This document shows positions 15,771 to 23,871 of a stretch of DNA of 39,962 nt, in pieces. Origin of the DNA: Bernardetia sp. Its GTDB lineage: Bacteria > Bacteroidota > Bacteroidia > Cytophagales > Bernardetiaceae. The number at the start of each line of letters is the position of its first letter. Position 1 is the first letter of the stretch. The stretch covers positions 1-39,962 of the forward strand of contig NZ_JAHDIG010000046.1 in NCBI RefSeq assembly GCF_020630935.1, written 5' to 3'. The position numbers and the translations under genes are program-made. The notes beneath the pieces were generated by a model that did not search any database, was not told the DNA's origin, and saw only the letters and a list, made by a program, of their open reading frames with translations.

Positions 15771-15840
15771 AAATAGCAAAGAAAGCTACTGTTTGAGAGT
15801 TTACGAACTAACTTGCTATGAGGTTTTAAACAGGCTATTT
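15771..15840. repeat. degenerate palindromic intergenic element B
   Basis: Outer arms AAATAGC (15771-15777) and GCTATTT (15834-15840) enclose inner arms CTGTTT (15789-15794) and AAACAG (15828-15833). Its core (CTACTGTTTGAG ... AACTAACTTGCT) resembles element A at 11704-11733. It lies in the roughly 200-base gap between the kinase and the phosphoesterase, which otherwise holds nothing recognisable. Confidence 0.45.
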
Positions 15841-15923
15841 CAAAAATAATCATTTTTTCAAAGAATTATAGTTCAATTATGCTCATAAAATTACTTTACC
15901 GTCAAACACAACACTTTATGCTT

Positions 15924-16787
15924 TTAGAGATACTCCCAACTCTCCCTCGTGTATTCTTTTATCCACTTCTCAGAAATTATTTTCAATTCAAAATTTTTAT
16001 GCGTATCTACTTCCAACATAACTAATGAATTTTCTGCCAACATACCACTGTTTTCAAACTCCAATTCTTTTACTTTACAAGACGTAGTAAATTTATTTTC
16101 GTCTTTTACTATATTGAATGGCTCTCCTGTATGACCAAAAAAATGATAATGAGGCTTATAATTAGACAAAAACTCTCTTATCTGCTGCATTCCAAAATCT
16201 TTTGTGGTAAAATGTAATGCACTATCATGGGTAATTAGCAAGTCAATATTTGTATTTGTTTTTTTAGTATAAAGTTTTTTTAGATTCTCTATTTCATAGG
16301 GTTGAATATACTGTTCTTGATGCTGTCTCTCTTTTTTTCGGCTTCCTGTTCTACCAATTCCTACCCAATTCAGTTTTACACCATTTTTTTCAAAGTCTTG
16401 AAGGTGTCCTGTTTTACATATTCTTATCTTTCCATAAACGTCAATAGGAAAACTACTTTCATTAGATTGCTGCTCTAATTCATTCAAGAATTGATGGTCT
16501 TCGTGATTTCCTCTAACAGCATACATTGTCGCTTCTACTTTTTCTAAAATCTGCTCTACTTTCTTACTTTTTTTGGTAAAATGATGATAAAAACCTAGTT
16601 CGGAAGGTTCTCGTTTGGCGTGGCGCAAGGTAGCTTTATCTAAGTTTGTAATATTGGGAAATGCTCCTAAATCTCCACATTGTAAAATGAGGTCTATTTT
16701 AATATTTCGTTCTCGTTGCAATCTTTCTATGAGCTTGAAAGCCAAGAGTATTCTTCCGTGTAGGTCGGCAAATAAAGCAATTTTCAT
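15924..16787 (-). CDS. calcineurin-like metallophosphoesterase
   Basis: The 287-residue product has the ordered metal-binding motifs of the family: FADLHGR (residues 6-12), LQCGDLGAFP (near 39), RGNHEDHQF (near 115), a lone HDS (near 187) and FFGHTGEPF (near 216). These would hold two metal ions and hydrolyse a phosphomonoester or phosphodiester. In most relatives the first motif reads D-x-H, which is satisfied here by DLH. No signal peptide or membrane segment is present, so it is cytoplasmic. The substrate is unknown; relatives range from nucleotide phosphodiesterases to RNA-repair enzymes. It stands alone, divergent from the L25 gene. Confidence 0.88.
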   Translation of the reverse strand: MKIALFADLHGRILLAFKLIERLQRERNIKIDLILQCGDLGAFPNITNLDKATLRHAKREPSELGFYHHFTKKSKKVEQILEKVEATMYAVRGNHEDHQFLNELEQQSNESSFPIDVYGKIRICKTGHLQDFEKNGVKLNWVGIGRTGSRKKERQHQEQYIQPYEIENLKKLYTKKTNTNIDLLITHDSALHFTTKDFGMQQIREFLSNYKPHYHFFGHTGEPFNIVKDENKFTTSCKVKELEFENSGMLAENSLVMLEVDTHKNFELKIISEKWIKEYTRESWEYL

Positions 16788-16959
16788 AATCGTAAATCAT
16801 TTATTGATGAGTGTATAAGTCTTTACCACCACGATTAAATAAAAGTTCAAATTAATCCTTCTTATGAATTGTATATCTGACAAAAAAATTGCAATTTTGC
16901 ATCTTTATTTTTATTAGACGGTCGGAAATCGTCTTTAGGCAATTTAATTTATACAAAAA

Positions 16960-17565
16960 ATGAAATCTTTAGAAATCATCGGTTATTACCGAAAAGAAAA
17001 TCAAATGGGCGCAAAAGCTGCCAACTTGTTACGTAAAGAAGGTTATGTACCTTGCGTGTTGTATGGAACAGGTGAGGATAACAAGCATTTTTATGTACCA
17101 AATATCTTATTCCGTGATTTGATTTATACTTCAAAAGTACACACTGTTAAGATTAACATTGAAGGAGATATTTTTGAAGCCATCGTTCAAGATTATCAAA
17201 CACACCCAGTAAGTGATGTGGTAATGCACGTAGATTTTCTTGCTATGCACGAAGATAAGCCTGTTAAGATTGATATTCCAGTGAAATTAGTAGGTCGTTC
17301 TGTAGGTGAGCAAAAAGGTGGACGTATGGTATTGAAAATGCGTAAACTTAAAGTAAAAGCATTGCCATCTAACCTTCCTGATACTATTGAAGTAAATGTA
17401 GCAAAACTAGACTTAGGAAAATCTATCAAACTTTCTGAAATCGGAGAGCGTCCTTATGAAATTATGAATAACCCATTAGTTTCTATCGCTACTGTTACTA
17501 TCCCTCGTACGCTTCGTACTGGTGGTGGAGTTGCTGCTGGAGAAGAAACTGAAGAAGAAGCATAG
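16960..17565 (+). CDS. rplY: 50S ribosomal protein L25/general stress protein Ctc
   Basis: The 201-residue product is the long, two-domain (CTC) form of L25, which binds 5S rRNA in the large ribosomal subunit. The N-terminal 5S-binding domain covers about residues 1-92 (GAKAANLLRKEGYVPCVLYG; VVMHVDFLAMHEDKPV), and the C-terminal beta domain about 95-185 (IDIPVKLVGRSVGEQKGG; LPDTIEVNVAKLDLGKSI), followed by a short acidic tail. Codon use looks strong and regular, fitting high expression. In many bacteria pth follows directly; here a strong terminator and an unrelated gene follow instead. Confidence 0.95.
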   Translation: MKSLEIIGYYRKENQMGAKAANLLRKEGYVPCVLYGTGEDNKHFYVPNILFRDLIYTSKVHTVKINIEGDIFEAIVQDYQTHPVSDVVMHVDFLAMHEDKPVKIDIPVKLVGRSVGEQKGGRMVLKMRKLKVKALPSNLPDTIEVNVAKLDLGKSIKLSEIGERPYEIMNNPLVSIATVTIPRTLRTGGGVAAGEETEEEA

Positions 17566-17605
17566 ACACTTAAATATTTCTCTCTTTGAGAAAAATATTC
17601 GTTTA

Positions 17606-17642
17606 AAAAAGCCACTAAAAGAAATTCTTTTAGTGGCTTTTT
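17606..17642 (+). terminator. strong intrinsic terminator of rplY
   Basis: A long inverted repeat (AAAGCCACTAAAAGAA with TTCTTTTAGTGGCTTT) with a very small loop is followed by a T-run. It begins about 40 bases past the rplY stop codon. Confidence 0.88.
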
Positions 17643-17714
17643 GCATGGCAGTTTGTAACCTCATAACATAGTTGAGCGTAATAATTTGTATCGCAAATCT
17701 AACTTTCAGCTTAT

Positions 17715-18209
17715 ATGTATAGACCAATTATTGTTTTCCTACTTATTCTATTTATACCAGTTATAGCATATCTTGGCTCTAAGAGGAAAGCTCCTACTCA
17801 TTATACTGTGCCTAAAGAATATATTACATTTACCGATGATGCTAAATTTAATTTCAATAAAATAAATGTAAATTACCCTTATTTTATAAGGAAATATGGT
17901 CTAAATTTAAGAAGAATCATATCTGAATCATCCTATGAAGGGGAAAAGTTGGTAGAAGGAAATAATTTGTTTGAAAATATTTCAGTCAGAACCACACCTA
18001 TTCACTTCCCAAATGAATTAGTATATCTAGGAAAAAATGCTAACAAAAAACACGTATATAAAACACATGTATATCTACACTTATCAATGTATGTAGGTTA
18101 TAAATTCCCTATACTAGATAAAAGGAAAGAGTATATACTAGACTTAGGTGAAAGTGAAGTATTTACTACTCTTCCACCAAAAGCCTACGAAGAATTTGTG
18201 TCTCTTTAA
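17715..18209 (+). CDS. membrane-anchored hypothetical protein
   Basis: The 164-residue product begins with one hydrophobic helix (IIVFLLILFIPVIAYLG, residues 5-21) with no lipobox, followed by a basic exported domain rich in tyrosine. No motif was recognised. Codon use is especially rich in ATA, TAT and AAA compared with rplY, which may mean weak expression or acquisition from elsewhere. It converges with the small membrane protein at 18233, 23 bases apart. The region just upstream (17651-17705) has weak similarity, on the other strand, to palindromic elements A and B. Confidence 0.58.
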   Translation: MYRPIIVFLLILFIPVIAYLGSKRKAPTHYTVPKEYITFTDDAKFNFNKINVNYPYFIRKYGLNLRRIISESSYEGEKLVEGNNLFENISVRTTPIHFPNELVYLGKNANKKHVYKTHVYLHLSMYVGYKFPILDKRKEYILDLGESEVFTTLPPKAYEEFVSL

Positions 18210-18232
18210 AAAGTTAGTAGAATAATATATAT

Positions 18233-18448
18233 CTACTTTTTAGCTACAACAACTACTACTAGACCAATAATTGCTACCACACCTCCTCCTATAATTAGAG
18301 GGTTTGTCATAGGGTCGTTCTTTTGTGTATTGATTTCTGTTTTTCCAATTTGAATAAGGGTTTTTGAAGAGGCTTCATTTTGATAAAAGCCAAAAGCAGC
18401 AAGTAAAACACCTACTACTAAAACAATAATACCAACAGATTTTTTCAT
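18233..18448 (-). CDS. small two-helix membrane protein
   Basis: The 71-residue product has two hydrophobic helices (GIIVLVVGVLLAAFGFY and LIIGGGVVAIIGLVVVVVA) separated by a polar loop (about residues 24-48), ending in a double lysine. The layout resembles small DUF3185-type membrane proteins of gamma- and other bacteria, but with this short length the match is only suggestive. It is followed on the same strand, upstream, by a SiaC-like gene. No function can be given. Confidence 0.65.
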   Translation of the reverse strand: MKKSVGIIVLVVGVLLAAFGFYQNEASSKTLIQIGKTEINTQKNDPMTNPLIIGGGVVAIIGLVVVVVAKK

Positions 18449-18493
18449 AATTAAAATAAAAAATAAAGGTTAAAAAATAGGTTAATGCTATTA

Positions 18494-18877
18494 TTAGTGT
18501 GAAATAAGATTGATATCAAGTTCTAAATCATCTTGATAATCTTCCCCACTTTCTTGCATATCATAGTCGTTTGATTTGTAATACCAATTTACAGTAACCT
18601 GTCCTCCTTGATTGAGTGCATAGTCTTCAAACATTTCTAAAAACTCTAAAAAACAACGAGAACATACTGTATTATAATAATTCATCTTAAATTCCAATGT
18701 AACTTTACGAGCAGGTTCTTCTAAGTATTCGCTTACCCATTTATAAATAGGAGCAAAAAATTCTTCTGTATATTCGTGGTAGCATTGTCCAGAAAACTCT
18801 AAAAGTCCTTTTGTAGCATCAAAACGAACTTCTGGAATATATTTTTTTCCTTCTATATAAAAAATAGGTGGATTCAT
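18494..18877 (-). CDS. SiaC-like regulatory phosphoprotein (DUF1987)
   Basis: The 127-residue product fits the SiaC/DUF1987 family: FYIEGKKYIPEVRFDATKGLLEFSGQCYHEYTEEFF-type N-terminus, a conserved NYYNTVCSRCFLEFLE segment near residues 66-81, and a C-terminal WYYKSNDYDMQESGEDYQDD. In Pseudomonas, SiaC activates the diguanylate cyclase SiaD and is switched by the kinase SiaB and phosphatase SiaA. None of those partners is encoded nearby, so this is an orphan copy. The phosphorylated position in SiaC is a threonine in the middle helix region; which residue corresponds here cannot be set without alignment. It is separated by 45 bases from the small membrane protein and may share its transcript. 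Confidence 0.83.
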   Translation of the reverse strand: MNPPIFYIEGKKYIPEVRFDATKGLLEFSGQCYHEYTEEFFAPIYKWVSEYLEEPARKVTLEFKMNYYNTVCSRCFLEFLEMFEDYALNQGGQVTVNWYYKSNDYDMQESGEDYQDDLELDINLISH

Positions 18878-18912
18878 GTAATTGGTTATAAGTTAGCAAG
18901 ATATGATAAAAA

Positions 18913-18942
18913 CAAAACTAGCATCATTAAAGCAACTACAAT
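18913..18942 (-). promoter_or_regulatory. possible promoter of the SiaC-like gene
   Basis: TAGTTTTG on the minus strand (18913-18920) matches TANNTTTG; the only -33 candidate is ATTG (18939-18942), 18 bases upstream. This is a weaker candidate than those for typA or the tRNAs. Confidence 0.33.
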
Positions 18943-19072
18943 TAATCAAAACATTAGTTTTCTATTAATATGCTATTACAAAATTATTTATGTACAGGAT
19001 GATTCTAAATTTAGAAAAAAAAACAGTTAAAATCAACCTATTTAATTTTTTATTTTCATACTGACTTACTTA

Positions 19073-19660
19073 TCAACCTATCAAACTTTTATCGTTAAGA
19101 GAATAGAAAAAACCACCTTCTTCGCTAGTTTGTATATCAAAAACTCCTTTTGTGTGTAACTGGTCTAATCTTTTAGAAGCCTCTTCAATCGTTACATTTG
19201 CTTTTAGGCACAAACGAGTAGGTGTAATATCTCCACCTGCATCTACGGCGTGGCGAATCACATCGGCATCCGAAAGAAGGTCTTTTGGCTTCAACTGTGT
19301 TGTGGAAGCAATTCCTTGTAACTGAAAACGAAGATTTTGCTCAGTAGGAAAAACAGAAAGTGCAAACTGCTTGACACGTCTGCCAAAGCGATTTTTTTCA
19401 TATTTTTCTTCCAATAATTTTTGTTCTGTTAGTTCTGTCAAGACCAGTTGTGCTACCCAATAAGGTATAGCTGTTCGCTGATGAAGCTCTTGTGCTGTAA
19501 TTTTCCCTTCATTTTCTCTAATAAGTTGAGCAATTTCTTTCGGACTTACATGGCGCAATGCACGACGTGTAGCCCACTGTTTAACCTCTGAAGCAATCGC
19601 ACTAACAAGATAAGTTGCTCCTGTAATTACAGCCCATATAAGTAGTATTTTCATTAACAT
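19073..19660 (-). CDS. membrane-anchored protein with winged-helix-like repeats
   Basis: The 195-residue product has one N-terminal hydrophobic helix (ILLIWAVITGATYLVSAIA) and then a charged cytoplasmic or periplasmic region with two similar blocks, each resembling a winged-helix domain: IRENEGKITAQELHQRTAIP near 48-67 and AVDAGGDITPTRLCLKANVT near 139-158. The 'gG-ITP-RLxxxxNVtieea..RLDqLhtKGvf' pattern is usual in small wHTH proteins. This suggests a membrane-tethered regulator, but DNA binding has not been shown and the sidedness is not certain. Transcribed alone on the minus strand. Confidence 0.65.
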   Translation of the reverse strand: MLMKILLIWAVITGATYLVSAIASEVKQWATRRALRHVSPKEIAQLIRENEGKITAQELHQRTAIPYWVAQLVLTELTEQKLLEEKYEKNRFGRRVKQFALSVFPTEQNLRFQLQGIASTTQLKPKDLLSDADVIRHAVDAGGDITPTRLCLKANVTIEEASKRLDQLHTKGVFDIQTSEEGGFFYSLNDKSLIG

Positions 19661-19816
19661 ATTCTATTTCATTTACAATGATATAATCTTTTCTCTATCA
19701 ATTATCATAGCAGTTTGATATTTATACTATCTAAAATACAAATTTTAGGCAAAAAGTTTACTAAAAGAACTAATTTTAAAGTAGTTTATTGTTTTGTCTT
19801 ACCAATCTTTCTTGTT

Positions 19817-20593
19817 CTAGTTGTTAGCTTTACGTTCTTTCTGCTCTATTTTTCCATCAGATAAAATTGAAATTTTGACTTTTCTGTTATCTATATCTTT
19901 ATGTGTATTTCCATTATCATCTTCCTCTCCATTAATATAAGTAACATCAATATTATATATCTCGCCATTTTCTGAATTTACTTTTTTTATTGTCTTGCCC
20001 CATACGGGCGGATCTCCTCCTTCCGAGTTTTCAGCAATTGTTGTGGCATCTATAAAGTTTGCATTTTCGTCAAACGAACAAAGTACTATTTCTCTACCAC
20101 TTCCCCAAGGACAGGCAGGATAGCCTTCATACTCTACTCCTACAAATGCAATCCATTTATTTTGTTCTTTTAAAAACGTATAACCCATATTGTAATATGT
20201 AACACTGATAGACTCTCCAATATCAAAACTGCCACTCTCTACTGGGTCTTGTCCATTCTCAAGGGATACAAGTTTAATAAATGATGGAAACTGAAACATA
20301 TATCTCTGCCCTTCATCTTTAACCATTTTTTCTAGTTGTAAAGCAAATTTATTAGAAAGTTTTTTGCTCTCATCAAAAATGACTGTATCAATAGTTATAG
20401 GAAAACTTAGTGTAGAAAAATTATCTTCGACGAATGGCAGGCTCGTTTTTTTTACTTGCTCTGGTGTTTTGATAGGATTTTTATCAGAAAGAGCCTCTAC
20501 TTTTGTATAGGTTTGTTTTTTATTAGCATCAGAAGGAGAATTACAAGCAATAAGTAACAACAAACCTATTCCTATAAAAAAAATATTTTTCAT
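19817..20593 (-). CDS. lipoprotein of unknown function
   Basis: The 258-residue product starts at the ATG at 20593; a GTG six bases earlier is less likely. It has a lipoprotein signal (MKNIFFIGIGLLLLIACNSPS, Cys near residue 17), then a soluble domain with aromatic clusters (GYTFLKEQNKWIAFVGVEYEGYPACPWGSGREIVL). A short Pro-Ala-Cys segment (YPACPWGSGREI) stands out but matches no motif known to me. It lies 258 bases past the MlaF-like gene on the same strand. Confidence 0.7.
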   Translation of the reverse strand: MKNIFFIGIGLLLLIACNSPSDANKKQTYTKVEALSDKNPIKTPEQVKKTSLPFVEDNFSTLSFPITIDTVIFDESKKLSNKFALQLEKMVKDEGQRYMFQFPSFIKLVSLENGQDPVESGSFDIGESISVTYYNMGYTFLKEQNKWIAFVGVEYEGYPACPWGSGREIVLCSFDENANFIDATTIAENSEGGDPPVWGKTIKKVNSENGEIYNIDVTYINGEEDDNGNTHKDIDNRKVKISILSDGKIEQKERKANN

Positions 20594-20709
20594 ACCCACG
20601 TATTTATTTTTTCAAAATATCAATGTTTTAATTTCTTTCATAAAGATTTCCACAGCTTTTTTTTTTAATCTGACTGTCAGTGATTTATTAAAAACCAAAT
20701 CGTGTTCAC

Positions 20710-20751
20710 TTCTCCATAACGTTAAGTTTACAAGCCCAAAGCTATGGAGAA
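20710..20751. other. nine-base inverted repeat in the 20.6-20.85 kb gap
   Basis: TTCTCCATA (20710-20718) and TATGGAGAA (20743-20751) are perfect inverted copies separated by 24 bases. There is no T-run. The gap is otherwise empty. It may be a terminator-like or operator structure for either neighbour. Confidence 0.35.
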
Positions 20752-20851
20752 ATGGACTTTACAAAATTAACTGTAATGAGGTTTAATGTATGTAAAGTAC
20801 GCAATTAATTTCTAGTCTGAAAATATAAGGAATGATATTTTTTTACACTCT

Positions 20852-21625
20852 CTATCGTTTCAATTTTGCTTCTTCGCTTTTCTTATAAGCCACCATTAAA
20901 GAGTTTGAAAACACAAATTCATTCAAAGATTCTACGTCTGTATGAACAATTTGTTCTTTTGTTCCTTCCCATTCTTTGTGTCCCTTGCTTAAAAAAACAA
21001 TACTTTTACCAATTTCCATCACAGAGTTCATATCGTGTGTTACTACAACCGTCGTCATGTTATATTCTTCTGTAATTTCTAAGATGAGGTTGTCAATCAT
21101 AATAGAGGTCTGTGGGTCAAGTCCAGAGTTGGGTTCATCACAAAAAAGATATTTTGGATTCATTACGATTGCTCTTGCAATTCCGACACGTTTCATCATT
21201 CCACCACTAATTTCGGCAGGCATTTTATCGTTCGAACCTTCTAAACCTACTCTTTTCAAACAAAAATTGACACGCTCTAGTTTTTCCTCATCACTCATTC
21301 CCCTACTACGCATGTCTAATGGAAAACGCACGTTTTGCTCTACTGTCATAGAGTCGAAGAGCGCACTTCCTTGAAAAAGCATTCCTATTTCTTCTCTAAT
21401 ACTTCTCTGTGTTTCTCTATCCGATTCGTACAAGTTTTTTCCATCATAAAAAACAGAACCTTTATCTGGCTTTATCAGTCCAACTGTACATTTTAAGAGT
21501 ACGCTCTTTCCTGTACCACTAGAGCCGATAATAAGGTTTGTAACGCCTTGTTTAAACTCGGCACTAATGCCTTTCAAGATTTCTTTTCCATTAAACGATT
21601 TTTCTATATTTTTTACTGTAATCAC
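20852..21625 (-). CDS. MlaF-like ABC transporter ATPase
   Basis: The start is placed at a GTG at 21625 (MITVKNIEKSFNGKEILKGI, 257 residues), where ABC ATPases begin; the longer frame adds a non-homologous prefix. Walker A is GSSGTGKSV (34-42), the signature is AEISGGMMKRVGIARAI (137-153), Walker B is KYLFCDEPNSGLDP (158-171), and the switch His is 197 in VVTHD. MMKRVGIARA and NSGLDP are characteristic of MlaF/Ttg2A-type phospholipid transporters, where MlaF pairs with the permease MlaE and the substrate-binding MlaD. No permease gene lies next to it here; the closest neighbours are a lipoprotein and hppD. The partner is presumably encoded elsewhere. Confidence 0.85.
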   Translation of the reverse strand: MITVKNIEKSFNGKEILKGISAEFKQGVTNLIIGSSGTGKSVLLKCTVGLIKPDKGSVFYDGKNLYESDRETQRSIREEIGMLFQGSALFDSMTVEQNVRFPLDMRSRGMSDEEKLERVNFCLKRVGLEGSNDKMPAEISGGMMKRVGIARAIVMNPKYLFCDEPNSGLDPQTSIMIDNLILEITEEYNMTTVVVTHDMNSVMEIGKSIVFLSKGHKEWEGTKEQIVHTDVESLNEFVFSNSLMVAYKKSEEAKLKR

Positions 21626-21660
21626 GTTTTGGTATAGATTAGATGAAGATGATTTATACA

Positions 21661-21713
21661 AATAAAACCCTAGGCAATACAACAAAGTTTATTGTCTAGG
21701 GTTCATTTTTTTT
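21661..21713. terminator. terminator between hppD and the MlaF-like gene
   Basis: AACCCTAGGCAAT (21666-21678) pairs with ATTGTCTAGGGTT (21691-21703) around a 12-base loop. On the minus strand one C-A mismatch breaks the stem and the following T-tract is interrupted (TTTTATTT); on the plus strand all 13 positions pair (one G-U) and ten T follow. It probably terminates hppD, but on paper works better in the opposite direction. Confidence 0.65.
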
Positions 21714-21742
21714 TAATACTGACTCGTCATAATATAATTATA

Positions 21743-22834
21743 TTATAGATTTCCTCTCAACTCTTGTTCTCTTTCTATAGCCTCAAAGAGAGCTTTGAAG
21801 TTTCCTTTTCCAAACGATTTTGCACCTTGACGTTGGATAATTTCGAAGAAAACAGTCGGACGATCGCCTGTTGGTTTGGTAAATATTTGAAGTAAGTATC
21901 CTTCTTCATCTCTATCTACTAAAATATTTAGTTTTTTGAGTTCTTGTATATCTTCTTCAATATGTCCCACTCTTTCCAAAAGATCATCATAATAGTTATC
22001 TGGTACATAAAGAAAATCTACACCACGTTTGCGAAGCTCTTCAATCGTATGTAAAATATCATCTGTCGCAATGGCAATATGCTGTACGCCTGCTCCCTCA
22101 TAAAACTCAATATACTCTTCAATTTGAGACTTTTTTCGTCCGTCGGCTGGCTCATTAATAGGAAATTTTACATATCCATTTCCATTTGAAACTACCTTAG
22201 ACATCAAGGCTGTATATTCAGTAGAAATATCTTTATCATCAAAGGTTACGAGCAAATTGAAACCCATTACTTTTTCATAAAACTCTACCCATTCGTTCAT
22301 TTTTCCAAGTTCTACATTACCCACACAGTGGTCAATGAACTTTAAGCCTGTCGATTTTACATCGAAAAATGATTTTCTAGGTTTATACCCTGGCATAAAT
22401 GCACCTTTGTAGTTGCCTCTTTCGACAAACTTGTGAATTGTTTCTCCATACGTATGAATACCTGAAACAACAACTTCCCCATCTTCATCTGACAAACGAG
22501 TAGGTTCTAAAGCTGATTTTGCACCTCTGCTCATCGTATCATAATAAGACTTTTCAGCATCATCTACCCAAAGAGCCAAAACTTTCACACCATCGCCGTG
22601 CTTTCTGATATGTTCTGCAATTGGTGAATCGCTACTCATAGGTGAAGTAAGAACAAAGCGTATTTTTCCTTGCTGTAAAACATAAGACGTACGGTCACGT
22701 ACTCCTGTTTCCTGTCCTGCATATGCTACAACTTCAAATCCAAAAGCTGCCTGATAATAATAAGCCGCTTGTTTTGCATTGCCTACATAAAATTCTATAT
22801 GGTCTGTACCTTTCAATGGCAAAATATCTTCCAT
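21743..22834 (-). CDS. hppD: 4-hydroxyphenylpyruvate dioxygenase
   Basis: The enzyme converts 4-hydroxyphenylpyruvate to homogentisate, the second step of tyrosine degradation and a precursor route to plastoquinone/tocopherol in other organisms. The 363-residue product has the two-domain vicinal oxygen chelate fold, with the three iron ligands visible: His169 (FIDHCVGNVE), His252 (GVQHIAIATDD) and Glu331 (VFFEIIQRQG). The C-terminal signature GNFKALFEAIEREQ is present. It lies 55 bases downstream of phhA on the same strand, and the two are probably cotranscribed; a degenerate heptamer array lies between them. A terminator follows. Homogentisate dioxygenase and later steps are not in this window. 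Confidence 0.97.
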   Translation of the reverse strand: MEDILPLKGTDHIEFYVGNAKQAAYYYQAAFGFEVVAYAGQETGVRDRTSYVLQQGKIRFVLTSPMSSDSPIAEHIRKHGDGVKVLALWVDDAEKSYYDTMSRGAKSALEPTRLSDEDGEVVVSGIHTYGETIHKFVERGNYKGAFMPGYKPRKSFFDVKSTGLKFIDHCVGNVELGKMNEWVEFYEKVMGFNLLVTFDDKDISTEYTALMSKVVSNGNGYVKFPINEPADGRKKSQIEEYIEFYEGAGVQHIAIATDDILHTIEELRKRGVDFLYVPDNYYDDLLERVGHIEEDIQELKKLNILVDRDEEGYLLQIFTKPTGDRPTVFFEIIQRQGAKSFGKGNFKALFEAIEREQELRGNL

Positions 22835-22843
22835 GATTTTTTT

Positions 22844-22878
22844 AGTGTTTAGTGATGAATTATTAGTTATTTAATGAT
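22844..22878 (-). repeat. degenerate heptamer array between phhA and hppD
   Basis: On the plus strand the stretch parses in seven-base steps as AGTGTTT, AGTGATG, AATTATT, AGTTATT, TAATGAT, related to the perfect AGTGATT array at 9630. It fills most of the 55-base gap between phhA and hppD, ending about 10 bases before the hppD start codon. Confidence 0.55.
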
Positions 22879-22889
22879 ACGTTATTTTT

Positions 22890-23648
22890 CTACTTGGTAA
22901 TAAGCATATTATCTAAAGTCTCTTCAATTTCTGGCAATGAGTCAAATAACTCTTTATATGAGTTTATGACAAAATATTTTTCTTGATAACGGTCTTTAAT
23001 GTAAGGTGTTTCTAAAATTTCGGCTACATTGTAAGGCACTCGTTTAGGAATATCGCTTTCTAAGGAATATACAGATTCTCCTGCTGAAGACATAATTCCT
23101 GCACCATAAATTCTCAAATCTCCATTATTATTTATTAGTCCAAACTCTACAGTGTACCAATACAGACGAGAAATAAACTCAATAGAATCTTCATTTCCTA
23201 TATGTTTAAGTGCCATTCGGCTAAGTTCTTCCAAGAAACGACAAAAATCTTTGTTTGTTAGGATAGGGACGTGAGCAAAAACATCATGAAACATATCTGG
23301 CTCTTCCAAATAATCAAGTTCCTCCATTTTACGCAACCATGTAGTAGCTGGAAACTGTTTGTTTTTGAGGTAATTAAAAAATGGTTTATTATCGATAAGT
23401 CCTGGTACGACTACCAAACTCCAGCCCGTAATCTTTTTCAAATGTTCATTTACTTCTTCAAAATTTGGTATTCTGTCTTGTTGAAAGCCTATTGCCTTCA
23501 TTCCCTCAAAAAAGGTTTCATCAGCACGATTTGGCAACACTTTCATCTGTCTTTTATATAAAATTTGCCAAACCTCATGATTTTCCTGTGTATATTTATC
23601 ATAATGCTGATGAGAAAGTTGGTGGTCTCGTCTTTCCTGTTGTGTCAT
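22890..23648 (-). CDS. phhA: phenylalanine 4-monooxygenase (aromatic amino acid hydroxylase)
   Basis: The enzyme hydroxylates phenylalanine to tyrosine with a pterin cofactor and non-haem iron. The 252-residue product has the iron ligands His121 and His126 in FHDVFAHVPILT and Glu168 in YWYTVEFGLI, plus the pterin-site motif TGWSLVVVPGLI (near 74-85). The length matches the single-domain bacterial class, which lacks the regulatory domain of animal enzymes. It starts 55 bases upstream of hppD in the same direction, so the pair feeds phenylalanine into homogentisate. A -7-like TACTTTTG lies at 23698-23705 on the minus strand, but no -33 element was found. The pterin-recycling enzyme phhB was not seen nearby. 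Confidence 0.96.
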   Translation of the reverse strand: MTQQERRDHQLSHQHYDKYTQENHEVWQILYKRQMKVLPNRADETFFEGMKAIGFQQDRIPNFEEVNEHLKKITGWSLVVVPGLIDNKPFFNYLKNKQFPATTWLRKMEELDYLEEPDMFHDVFAHVPILTNKDFCRFLEELSRMALKHIGNEDSIEFISRLYWYTVEFGLINNNGDLRIYGAGIMSSAGESVYSLESDIPKRVPYNVAEILETPYIKDRYQEKYFVINSYKELFDSLPEIEETLDNMLITK

Positions 23649-23871
23649 TGTTTTGATAGTTTATAGGTGTGTTTTAATTTAGCATATTATACTTTTCCAA
23701 AAGTACGTATTTTGTCGATAAAAATCTTACTCTCTGTCTGCTCTGCTCTATTATATTATACCATATAAATACAATTTAACAAAAAAATATCAAATCATTT
23801 CAAAGAAAAAAAGTATTCTTCTAATGATAGAAAAATACTTTGTGTTTGAATATATTGTTTCATTATATACT

